From assembly GCA_021432605.1 (NCBI GenBank), contig MU271147.1:682001-746000 (forward strand): a DNA stretch of 64,000 nt, in the 5' to 3' direction. Every line of letters begins with the position of its first letter. The stretch's first letter is position 1. Positions 54,482 to 64,000 of this stretch are shown here, in pieces. The translations under genes were made by a program, and so were the position numbers. Under the pieces are notes generated by a model. That model did no database searches and had not been told where the DNA came from. It was given only the letters and a program-made list of their open reading frames with translations. The DNA comes from Coniochaeta sp. PMI_546. Taxonomy: Eukaryota > Ascomycota > Sordariomycetes > Coniochaetales > Coniochaetaceae.

Positions 54482-54857
54482 TTATAACGATCTAAGACGG
54501 GGTTTAAGATTAAAAGGTAGTTTCTATTACTTAAGGTAAGTAAGTTAAGGTATAACAAATAGTCTTTACTTAGGTATCGTTAAGATAAATATCTTATTTA
54601 AATAATAACCTTAATTAAATATTTAGATTGATTACTAGGTAATTAAGAACTATTTATAACGGAATCTAGAAAGACTCCTTCTTATATACTTATAGAGATT
54701 ATAATAATTATAATGATAGTTATAATCGTACCGACTGTAATCTTTCCTAATTATTACGATTATAATAATCAGTTATATAATTTAAGGTCTTTCGTTTATA
54801 TAACGCGATAAGCTTCGTATATATATCCTTTATCTATTAACAGAATATCTTCCGTTA
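54482..54857 (+). repeat. LTR copy 3, cut at its right end by the next copy
   Basis: It shares the LTR sequence from its first base but ends at CTTCCGTTA, where the next copy begins directly. This shows one element inserted into, or recombined with, another. Decayed. Confidence 0.7.
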
Positions 54858-55251
54858 TATAACGATCCTAACACGGGCTAAGGATTAGAAGATAAGTTCT
54901 ATTACTTAAGGTAAGTAAGTTAAGGTATAATAAATAATCTTTATTCTAATATCGTTAAGATAAATATCTTACTTAATAATAACTTCGATTGAATACTTAG
55001 ATTGATTATTAGGTAATTAAGAATTATTTATAACGGAATTTAGAAAGATTCCTTTTTATATACTTATAGAAACTATAATAATTATAATAATAGTTATAAT
55101 CGTACCGACCGTAATCTTTCTTAATTATTACGATTATAATAATTAATTATATAACCTAAAATCCCTTATTTATATAGTACGATAAGCCTCGTATATATAT
55201 TCTTTATCTATTAGCGGGGTATCTTCCGTTACCTATAAGTTTATAATATTA
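54858..55251 (+). repeat. LTR copy 4 (~394 bp), likely 5' LTR of the element that follows
   Basis: Full-length copy followed by internal sequence (from 55252) that recurs after the copy at 63154. It begins TATAACGATCCTAACACGGG, closest by eye to the 63154 copy. Confidence 0.75.
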
Positions 55252-58200
55252 TCCCCCTTTTCCTTTAACTATTATCTTTAAAACCTAATATTTCTTATAA
55301 GTAATACTAATAACTTATATAAGTTACGTCCGAAGGTTCCCTTTTTTTTATCGTTATTATATCTAACCGTAATATATAAAAACAAAAAAAATCTTCTAAA
55401 TTTTCAAACGACCGTCGTATCGTTTTATTAATAGTTATCCTTTTTAACGCCGTCGAGATACTTTCGTATTCGAACTACGAAAAACGCGGTTTCGTTTTTT
55501 ATTAGGTTTCTAAAAAAGATTCTTCCCGATATATAAAATACGTTCGTTCGGATCGTTCGTAATACGACGTTTAAAGTCTTTTTAACGAGGAGTTTATAAG
55601 AATCGGAAAATAGTTTCGTAAACTAGAAAAAGAAATTAAATAAATTGAAACTAAAGTTTAACGTTTTTATATTTAGAAGAAAATATAATTTAAGAAAATA
55701 ATACGTATTATCCGTAAAAGTATAACGAACGTAAAAGAATTAAAACGGGTCGAAAAAGAAAAAACCGATTACGAAATAACGAGAATTACCGAAAACCGTC
55801 CGTCTTCCGTTACGTTTTTTTCTTTCGATAACGATTTAAATTTAAATTAGGACGTAATTTACGGCGATATAATATTATCCCTTTCGACTTTTAAGGTAAT
55901 AATATTATTATAATACGGAACTTTTATAATAATTACTAACAATTCGTAAAGTAAGTTTCCGGTTCTTACGTATTTTCCGAATCGTCGTAATTTTTTTATT
56001 TAATATAATAAAAGTCTATTTTTTATTCTTTTTTATATTTAAAAATCTTTTCTATTTCGTATTTTTATATTAGTTCAATTTTAATATCTATTATTAACTT
56101 CGCGTTTTTAAATACTAGTTTGAGAAACGAGATATAAAATACTAGGTAAATATATATATTCGTTAGTAATTAGAATTTATAATTCAAATTAGATAACTTT
56201 TTTTTTAATTTTAAATAGTTTGATTTTCTTCTAGTTTAATTTATCGTTTGGTCGTTTTATTTTAATATTTCGTCGTACGAGGTAGACTTTATCTCCTTTT
56301 TATAAAGTTAGTCTTTTTAACCTTTTTTAGTTTACGTATCGTATTATTCGTAGGTTAAGTAGTTTTATATATCTACGAAATCTTTTATAAAATAGCTTTA
56401 TTTGTTTTATAATATATTTCGTTTATAATAGTTTTAGATCTAAGTTAAATAAAAAAGCTTATAAATACGTTAAAACTAATATAACGTATAAATAAGCCTT
56501 TAAACCGGAAAAATAAGGTCGAAATCAATTCTAACGGGTCGATTTTATTTAGAAATTATATCGTAATCGTTACGCGATCGCGGCGCGGTTAATAAACGAA
56601 AGTCGATAATACGGGGCGATTCGGGGAAACCTAAATACGTTTTAGACGACGTATTTACGAGCCCGACGAGATAATTTACCGTGACGTAAGAACCCCGGGA
56701 CGAAAACGAATTATATTCGGAATTTATCGAGTTAAATACCCGATTTACGGCGGGTAAAAAGTTTAAAGACGATATTCGTCTAAAAAACCTAATAAAGGCT
56801 TTAATAATAACGGTAAAAACTTTATTCGATAACGTTAAAATTATAAGGCGAAAAAAACGCGATATCGACTATATTTCGACCGATATACGTAAAATATTCG
56901 ATATAATTAAGGAAATTAAGATAAAAATTACCGTTAATAAGACGATTCGACGTATAAACGTCCTAACGGCGTTTTATACGTCGGTCGTAACCGTAACGAC
57001 GATTAGAATCGCCGTATTATTAAGGAATAATAAATTCGCGATTATCGTATACCCGGCTAAAAATATAACGTTCGAAAACTGGAACGTCGTTATTAAGATA
57101 AATAAAAAAAGGAAATTAATAAACGCGTTAACGGCGATCCGATTTTTAAACGGAAATTATAAGGTAACTTTTAAGACCGAAAAGGTAAAAAAAAAAACGG
57201 GTATAATATATAGATAAGTAATAATAATCTTCGGTCCGGGAACGATTATACGGAAAACCGTTTAAACTCGGGGATTACTTGTTCGTAATTAAGGTATCCC
57301 TAATATTATACCGTACGATAAGATTTCTATAATATCGAACGTTATCTCGTAATCATAACCTTAGATAATAATTTAAAAGGGCGTAATTTTTATATCTACT
57401 ATTCCTCTTTTATAATCGATAAAGCTTCTATTAATAGTTTTAAATCGGTAAGGCTTATCCTTTTTCTTTTAAAGCAATCGTAATATATTAACGAGATTTA
57501 GCGAGATATAGTTTTCTTATATTCTATTATTTATTATTATTTAGGTATACCTTCTTTATATATTAATCGTAAGTCGTAGATATTTAACTCCTACGGCCGT
57601 ATATAAGGATCTTTTTATATTACGTTAATATAATCCCTTTATAATCGATATTGGTCGTTTTTTAATCGTTTCTCTAATCTTCGAAACGAAATACCGTAAT
57701 ATTCGGGTTTGTTTTTAGTTTTAGAAAAAGGTTCTATCGGTTCCCCGTAATCTTTTTCTTTTGTTCCTAATTCCGGAATTAATAACTTTTCCAAACGTCT
57801 TTTTATCTAAGTCTACTTCTAATCTATCTCCTTAACTTTTTTCTACTAACGTATTAAGAACTCTTCGGTCGATTCTTCCCTTTACGTTATAATTTACGTT
57901 ACGATTTTTAATATTAAGTATCCTAGTCGACTTATCTTTTTTACCGAGTTTTTGGGTAAATAAGTGATTTATAATTGGTTCTTATTTTCGACTTTTCGTT
58001 TAGGTTTTATTATTATTAAGAATTCTTATCCCGTTAGGTTAAGTTATAATTATATAGTTCCGGGTAATACTAATAATAAGTACAATCCGTTCCTATATAT
58101 TTCCTTATAACCTTCGATATCTCTTAGTCGATAAAGATAAAGTATTAGTCTAGTTATTAATATCCGTACCGGTATTTATTTATAATCTAGTTTTTCCTAT

Positions 58201-59453
58201 ATATACTAAATATAACGGTAGAAGATATATAAATTCTACGAAATCTAATTATAATAAACCGAATTAATATATACCGATTCGTAATCCTTATATAAAGATA
58301 TTTGTTCTTTTTCGATTTCGTTTTATTCCCGGTCTAATAAGCTAACCAAATACGTTACGTTTGTAATATCATACCCTAATATTATTATTAAATCAATTTC
58401 TTTTCTCGGTAGTTTAAGAAATACTTCGTATTATTATTCTTTACGTATTATCGTGATAACGTGGGATCTATTATCCTTTATTATTATTTAAGCTTTATTT
58501 TCGGGGACTAGCTTTTAGGTTTTCTTAAGTTAATAATACTTATTAACGTAATATCCCTATTTCTTATAGTTAAAATATTTACCTTTTTTCTTAGGCTAAC
58601 TTCATTACGTAACGTTTAGGTTTATAAATCCCGGATAAAAGCTTATAGTTATAGATCGCTTTTTTCCCGAATTTACGGTTTTTCTTATCGTCTAAAAGGC
58701 TTTTCTTCTTCTTCTTCTTTCGAATCTTCGTTTATATAATCAATTATTAATCTTAATTATAAATACGATATATTTATATAAAGTATCCGGTCGGTCTTTT
58801 TTATTAAGTTTATCTTTAACGTTATTTCGTAACCTTTTATAAAAGTAAAAGAATAAGGTTTATTCTTTTAGGTTAAGTTTAACTATAATTCGTTTGAATT
58901 CTATTATATATATTTTTACCGAGCCTTTTTATTTTAGAAATAAAAGTTATCGTTCCGTCGATTTTTATTTATTAAGATTACCGAAAATCTTTTTAAATTT
59001 CTAGAATAATCGGTCGACGTTTGAAAATATAACGTAGGTTTTCGGTTTCCGTTTTTCCGTATTTGATTAGTTATTTAAGAAGTCCCGAAAGTTAAGTTCG
59101 AACTATTCGGCCGCTTTCCCTTTTAATAGATTTCTTATATAGATTACCTTCTCGTATTCTTTAGGAAAAGATATTATATATATTTTAAAGTATATATATA
59201 CCTAGGTAATAAAGGCTTATAATCCTTTTTTATTCTTATCGTAAGGTTTAAGGCGCGGAGTTTTAATCTTAATCGTAAGGTCGACCTTAGGTCCTTTTTT
59301 AAAAGCCGTAATCAGTATTTATAATTACGTAATTATAGCTATTATATCGTTAGCTTACGTTTAAGTTATAAGTGTTTACTAAAGTACGGGTATTCCGGGT
59401 ATTATATTAGCTATTTAATATAAGGTTAACTTACCGAATAAAAGTGATTAAAA
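55252..59453. mobile_element. Internal region of a decayed LTR retrotransposon with a foreign block inside
   Basis: About 4.2 kb between two LTR copies in the same orientation. The first ~450 bp are repeated at the window end (63548-64000), marking the shared 5' internal part of one family. A ~0.81-kb block at 56452-57265 also occurs at 61228-62040, apparently from a different element. The superfamily (Ty3 or Ty1) cannot be told through the mutations. It is broken throughout, with very many substitutions, and is old enough for RIP to have saturated it. Confidence 0.6.
56452..57265 (+). repeat. Duplicated ~0.81-kb block, copy A
   Basis: Direct repeat of 61228-62040, sharing for example CTTTAAACCGGAAAA near the start and TCGGTCCGGGAACGATTATA near the end. 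The copies diverge abruptly after CCGTTTA. The downstream part of the second copy suggests a retroelement gag-like or LINE ORF1-like region. Decayed. Confidence 0.7.
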
Positions 59454-59848
59454 TATAACGATCTAAGTTAAGGTTTAGAATTAGAAAGTAAGTTTTATTA
59501 CTTAGGGTAAGTAAATTAAGGTATAATAAGTAGTCTTTATTTTAGTATCGTTAAGATAAATATCTTATTCAAATAATAACCTTAATTGAATACTTAGATT
59601 GATTATTAGGTAATTAAGAACTATCTATAACGGAATCCCGAAAGACTCCTTCTTATATACTAATAGAAACTATAGTAATTATAATAGTAGCTATAATCGT
59701 ATCGACCGTAATACCCCCTAATCGTTACGATCGTAATAATTAGTTACGTAATTTAGGGTCCCTTATCTATATAGTACGATAAGCCTCATATATATGTTTC
59801 TTATCTATTAACGGGGTATCCTTTACTACCTATAGGTTTATAATATTA
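59454..59848 (+). repeat. LTR copy 5 (~395 bp)
   Basis: Full-length LTR copy in plus orientation. The DNA on its right differs from what follows the other copies, so it is either a 3' LTR or a solo LTR. Decayed. Confidence 0.75.
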
Positions 59849-60530
59849 GACTACTTTATACTTAAAGTTCCGAAAATAGTTTAACTTCGGAACGTTCGGT
59901 TTTAAAAGTAATTCGATAATCGTTATAACGTCGTATTTCTTTCATATATTATATAATTCTTATATTACGTTATATTATTTATAAACGTTCTAATATAAAA
60001 TCCTTAGTTTTCCTCTAATTATAATATAAAATTATTGACTTTTTTCTAAAAATTATTCGATACTATTAAAGTTATATTCCGGTGTAATATAAAATCGTTA
60101 ACTTAACGTTATAAAGAATCCCTAATTAATAAAACTACCGTTTAAAAAAATCTACCTACCCGTTTAAATATTTCGATAGGGTTTCTTTTAATTTAACTTA
60201 CGGTTCTTTTTTTCGGGTTTCTAATTAACGTAAACCTTTTCTCGTCGGTTTATTATCGTTCTTTTTACGTAACGTAGAATTCTACCGGTTTATTAAAAAA
60301 CGTATCTTTTACCGCTTTTATTTTTATTTTAACTTTACGATAATCGTATAATTATACGGGGTATCCGCCCCGATAGTTTATATATTTCGGCTCGGTTTTC
60401 GCGGCTTTAAATATATATATTATTTCTTAATAACCTGCTTTTCTATATTAATTATAAATAATTTCGTTCCGATAAAACCGTACTTTATAACCGAACTAAT
60501 AATAATTATAATAATAAATAACTTACTATA

Positions 60531-60730
60531 AAGGTTAGATTAGGCGCATAAGTAGTTAAGGAAGCTTAATATAGGTAAAAATAGTATAATAAGCGTAATA
60601 ATAATATATTAAGTGTTGTATATAATATAATAGGTTTGTAATATTTGCCACTTTGAATATTCAATAGGTTCTATATTACGTATATTGTATTTTTATACTA
60701 GTATATAGTTTATTAATATTTTAAATATCT
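60531..60730. mobile_element. ~200-bp insertion with little sign of RIP, in the left arm of the palindrome
   Basis: Absent from the matching position of the right arm (around 62290). It is flanked by CTATA on both sides (60526-60530 and 60731-60735); aligned slightly differently, the duplication would be ACTTAC. It contains many CpA and TpG dinucleotides (for example TTTGCCACTTTGAATATTCA), unlike everything around it. No terminal inverted repeats and no coding capacity were found. A small non-autonomous element is likely. Confidence 0.55.
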
Positions 60731-61227
60731 CTATACTTACGTATCTGGGATAAACGGAAAATATAAGTAGTTTTTATATTTCTAATATATTCTCTTTTTA
60801 TAAAATATATTCGCTATCGTTTTATTTTTTAACGGTAATAATAAATATAATTTGTAAAGTATCCTTCTAAGTTTATTTCGTCGGTTAACGGGCGCCGGAG
60901 ATTTTTACTGAATTCGATTTTTTTTAATTTTTTAATTAGGTTTTTTTCTATATTTTAAACGATCTTAACCGAAAGAAAACCGTAAACGATTAAAATATAA
61001 ATAACTTTCCGTATAATCGTTTCCGAATTAAAGATTACGATTATTTATCTATATATTATACCCGTTCTTTTTTTTACTTTTTCGGTTTTAAAGGTTACTT
61101 TATAATCTTCGTTTAAAAGTCGGATCGTCGTTAATACGTTTATTAATTTCCTTTTTTCGTTTATTTTAATAATAATATTCTAACTTTCGAACGTTATATT
61201 TTTAATTAAATATATAATAATTAATGA

Positions 61228-62040
61228 AAAAGCTTATAGAAACGTTAAAACTAATATAACGTATAAGTAAGCCTTTAAACCGGAAAAGTAAGGTCGAAAT
61301 TAATTCTAACAGGTCGACTTTATTTAGAGATTATACCGTAATCGTATAACGATTACGGTATAATTAGTAAAAGAGAATCGATAATATAGGGCGACCTAGA
61401 GAAACTTAAACGTATTTTAGACGACGTATTTACGAACCCGATAAGATAACTTACCGCGACGTAAGAATCCCGGGACGAAAACGAATTATATTCGGAACTT
61501 ATCGAACTAAATACCCAATTTATAACGGGTAAGGAATTTAAAAACGATATTCGTTTTAAAAATCTAATAAAAACCTTAGTAATAACGGTAAAAACTCTAA
61601 TCGATAACGTTAAGATTTCGGAACGAAAAAGATACGACTTTAACCGTATTTCGATCGATATATATAAAATATTCGACGTAATTAAGGAAATTAAGGTAAA
61701 AATTACCGTTAATAAAACGATTCAATATATAAACGCCCCGACGGCGTTTTATACGTTAATCGTAATTATAACGATAATTAGAATCGTTATACCGCCGGCG
61801 AATAATAAGTTCGTAATTATTATATATTTAGTTGAAAATATAACGTTCGAAAACTAGAACGTCGTTATTAAAATAAATAAAGAAAAGAAGTTAATAGATA
61901 CGTTAACGGCGATCCGATTTCCAAACGGAGATTATAAAGTAACCTTTAAAACCAAAGAAATAAAAAAAAAAAACGGGTATAATATACGGATAAATAACCG
62001 TAATTTTCGGTCCGGGAACGATTATACGAAAAGCCGTTTA
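61228..62040 (+). repeat. Duplicated ~0.81-kb block, copy B
   Basis: Matches 56452-57265 at many points in the same order and orientation. This copy continues past the shared end into the right arm of the palindrome, so it is the longer representative. Decayed. Confidence 0.7.
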
Positions 62041-63153
62041 TATTTTAATCGTATATAATTTTCTTTCGGTTAAGATCGTTTAAAATACGGAAAAAGATTT
62101 CGTTAAAGAACTAAAAGAATCGATTTCGGTAAAAATCTCCGGCGTTTATTAGCCGATAAAATAAACCCGGGAAGATACTTTATAAATTACGTTTATTATT
62201 ATTATCGAAGACGAGATAATAACGAATATATTTTACGAGAAAAGAATATATTAGAAATACGGGAACTATTTATATTCCCCGTTCGCTTTAGACGTATAGG
62301 TTACTCGTTATTATAATTACTATTAGTTCGGTTATAAGGTATAGTTTTATCGGAACGAAATTATTTACGGTTAATATAAAAAGGGAGGCTATTAAGAAAT
62401 AATATACGTATTTAAGGTTACGAAAACCGAACCGAAATATATAAATTATCGGGGCGGATATTCCGCGTAATAATATAATTATCGTAAGGTTAAAACGGAA
62501 ATAAAAACGGTAAAAAACGCGTTTTTTAATAAATCGGTAAGATTTTACGTTATATAAAAAGAACGATAATAAACCGATAACGAAAAGTTTACGCTAATTA
62601 AAAACCCGAAAAAAAGGATTATAAGTTAAATTAAAAGAAGTCTTATCGAAATATTTAAACGGGTAGGTAAACCTTTTAAAACGGTAATCTTATTAATTAA
62701 AGATTCTTTATAACGCTAATTTAACGATTTTATATTACCCCGGAACGTAATCTTAACGGTACCGAATAACCTTTAGAAAAAAATCGATACTTTTATATTA
62801 TAATTGAAGGAAAATTAAGGATCTTATATTAAAACGTTTATAAAAAATACGACGTAATATAAGAATTATATAATATACGAAAGAAATATAACGTTATAAC
62901 GATTACCGAATTACCTTTTAAACCGAACGTCCCGGGGTTAAATTATCTTCGGAACTTTAAATATAAAGTAATCTAATAAATAAGGTAAAGGAAAACGAAG
63001 GCGGTAATCCTAATCGGACCGGGAATAAGGGTAATAGATACCGAAACGGTATTAGATTAATATCAGATCGTAATAAAGACGAAACCGGGAAAAAGGATTA
63101 ATATTTACGTAATATATTTATTATCGCTATTATATATATCAAATACGACTTAA

Positions 63154-63547
63154 TATAACGATCCCAAGACGGGCTAAGGATCAGAATATAAGTTCTATTA
63201 CTTAGGGTAAGTAAGTTAAGGTATAACAAGTAGTCTTTATTCTAATATCGTTAAGACAAATATCTTATTTAATAATAACCTTGATTGAATACTTAGATTG
63301 ATTATTAGGTAATTAAGAACTATTTATAACGGAATTTAGAAAGACTCCTTCTTATATATTTATAAAGATTATAATAATTATAACGATAGTTATAATTGTA
63401 TCGACCGTAATCTTTCTTAATTATTACGATTATAATAATTAATTATATAACCCGAAGTCCCTTATTTATATAGTACGATAAGCCTCGTATATATATTCTT
63501 TATTTATTAGCGGGGTATTTTCCGTTACTTATAAGTTTATAATATTA
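63154..63547 (+). repeat. LTR copy 6 (~394 bp), start of an element leaving the window
   Basis: Full-length copy followed by the same internal sequence as the copy at 54858 (63548-64000 matches 55252-55700), so another member of the family continues past the right edge. Decayed. Confidence 0.75.
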
Positions 63548-64000
63548 TCCCTTTCTTCCTTTAGCTATTATCTTTAAAACCTAATACTCCTTATAAATAG
63601 TACTAATAGCCTATATAAATTACGTCCGAAGATTTCCCTTTCTTTATCGTTATTATATCTAACCGTAATATATAGAAATAAAGGAAATCTTCCAAATCTT
63701 TAAACGACCGCCGTATCGTTTTATTAATAATTATCCTTTTTAACGCCGTCGAGATATTTTCGTATTCGAATTACGAGAAACGCGGTTTCGTTTTTTATTA
63801 GGTTTCCGAGAAAGATTCTTTACGATATATAGAATATATTCGTTCGGGTCGTTCACGGTATAACGTTTAAAGTCTTTTTAACGAGGAATTTATAAGAATC
63901 GGAAAATAGTTTCGTAAATTAGAAGAAAAAGTTAAATAGGCCGAAATTAAAATTTAACGTTTTCGCGTCTAAAAGAAAATATAATTTAAGAAAATAATAC

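Larger units (their letters stand above)
59849..63153. mobile_element. Two retroelement fragments in inverted arrangement (large palindrome)
   Basis: DNA at 59858-61226 is the reverse complement of 61811-62964. The right, plus-strand fragment (61228 to about 63120) starts with copy B of the 0.81-kb block (61228-62040) and continues into a region around 62430-62530 that recalls a retroelement zinc-knuckle segment. A Tad-like LINE is one possibility, at low confidence. The left fragment lacks the first part of the right one, leaving a ~0.58-kb spacer in the palindrome. Both are decayed and heavily RIP-mutated. Confidence 0.65.
53150..64000. repeat. RIP-mutated AT-rich repeat island
   Basis: From just after the MFS stop to the window end the DNA becomes very AT-rich. 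CpA and TpG are almost absent over long stretches (for example 56581-57240), TpA is in great excess, and CpG is retained, the known footprint of repeat-induced point mutation acting on CpA. No intact coding frame was seen. The tract is made of nested, decayed LTR-type and other retroelement pieces, listed separately. It is probably heterochromatin. Confidence 0.9.

Noticed and set aside
53830-55251. Regularly recurring ~395-bp units, considered as a CRISPR-like or satellite array
   Set aside because: The units are far too long for CRISPR, are not evenly spaced, and are associated with element-internal DNA, which fits LTR copies.
53150-64000. AT-rich tract considered as mitochondrial DNA or a centromere
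   Set aside because: CpG is retained while CpA/TpG is almost gone, and the tract consists of retroelement pieces. No mitochondrial genes are seen, and a centromere cannot be shown from sequence alone.

Overview
The window comes from the nuclear genome of a filamentous ascomycete (Pezizomycotina, probably Sordariomycetes). Supporting signs are short spliceosomal introns (about 55-230 nt) with GTAAGT/GTATGT-type donors and CTAAC-type branch sites, fungal gene families (SLU7, REV3, AzgA, Bot1/Mrps35, fungal MARVEL and MCT-like MFS proteins), and a large AT-rich tract with the footprint of repeat-induced point mutation (RIP). I cannot name the genus from sequence alone.

Bases 1-53142 are ordinary gene-bearing DNA with 20 supported protein genes; most are spliced and several had to be assembled from exons. 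In order: a partial papain-like protein at the left edge (-), a secreted protein with two cysteine-rich repeats (-), an Nvj2/TEX2-type lipid-transfer protein (-), head-to-head ribosomal genes RPL21 (-) and RPS9 (+), SLU7 (-) head-to-head with REV3 (+), mitoribosomal mS45 (+), a dual-specificity-like phosphatase (-), a tiny two-exon cysteine-rich gene (-), a MARVEL membrane protein (+), a three-exon conserved fungal protein (+), a BAR-SH3 protein (-), a DUF2439 (Mte1/Dbl2/ZGRF1-like) repair protein (+), two zinc-motif proteins with hydrophobic C-termini (+,+), the tRNA adenosine deaminase TAD2 (+), a tandem GFA/CENP-V protein (-), the purine permease AzgA (-), and an MCT-like MFS transporter (+). 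Most are housekeeping genes: translation (RPL21, RPS9, mS45, TAD2), splicing (SLU7), DNA damage tolerance (REV3, the DUF2439 protein), membrane traffic and contact sites (BAR-SH3, Nvj2-like) and nutrient uptake (AzgA, MFS). No biosynthetic cluster or CRISPR array is visible, and I found no tRNA or rRNA.

From about 53150 to 64000 composition changes within a few tens of bases. The tract is very AT-rich, with CpA/TpG almost absent and CpG kept, as expected of RIP. It holds at least seven copies of one ~395-bp LTR (one inverted, some broken by later insertions), retroelement internal regions, a duplicated ~0.81-kb block, and a large inverted repeat (arms about 1.2-1.4 kb). One arm carries a ~200-bp insertion that looks much less RIP-mutated, and the other arm gives its empty site. 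All elements here look decayed.

Most unusual points: the overlooked 89-aa cysteine-rich gene at 21595-21930; neighbouring zinc-motif/membrane-segment genes at 36598-42180; a stop-free, frame-preserving intron in TAD2; the shared RPL21/RPS9 promoter with a telomere-like TTAGGGCT box; and the dated insertion inside the RIP palindrome.
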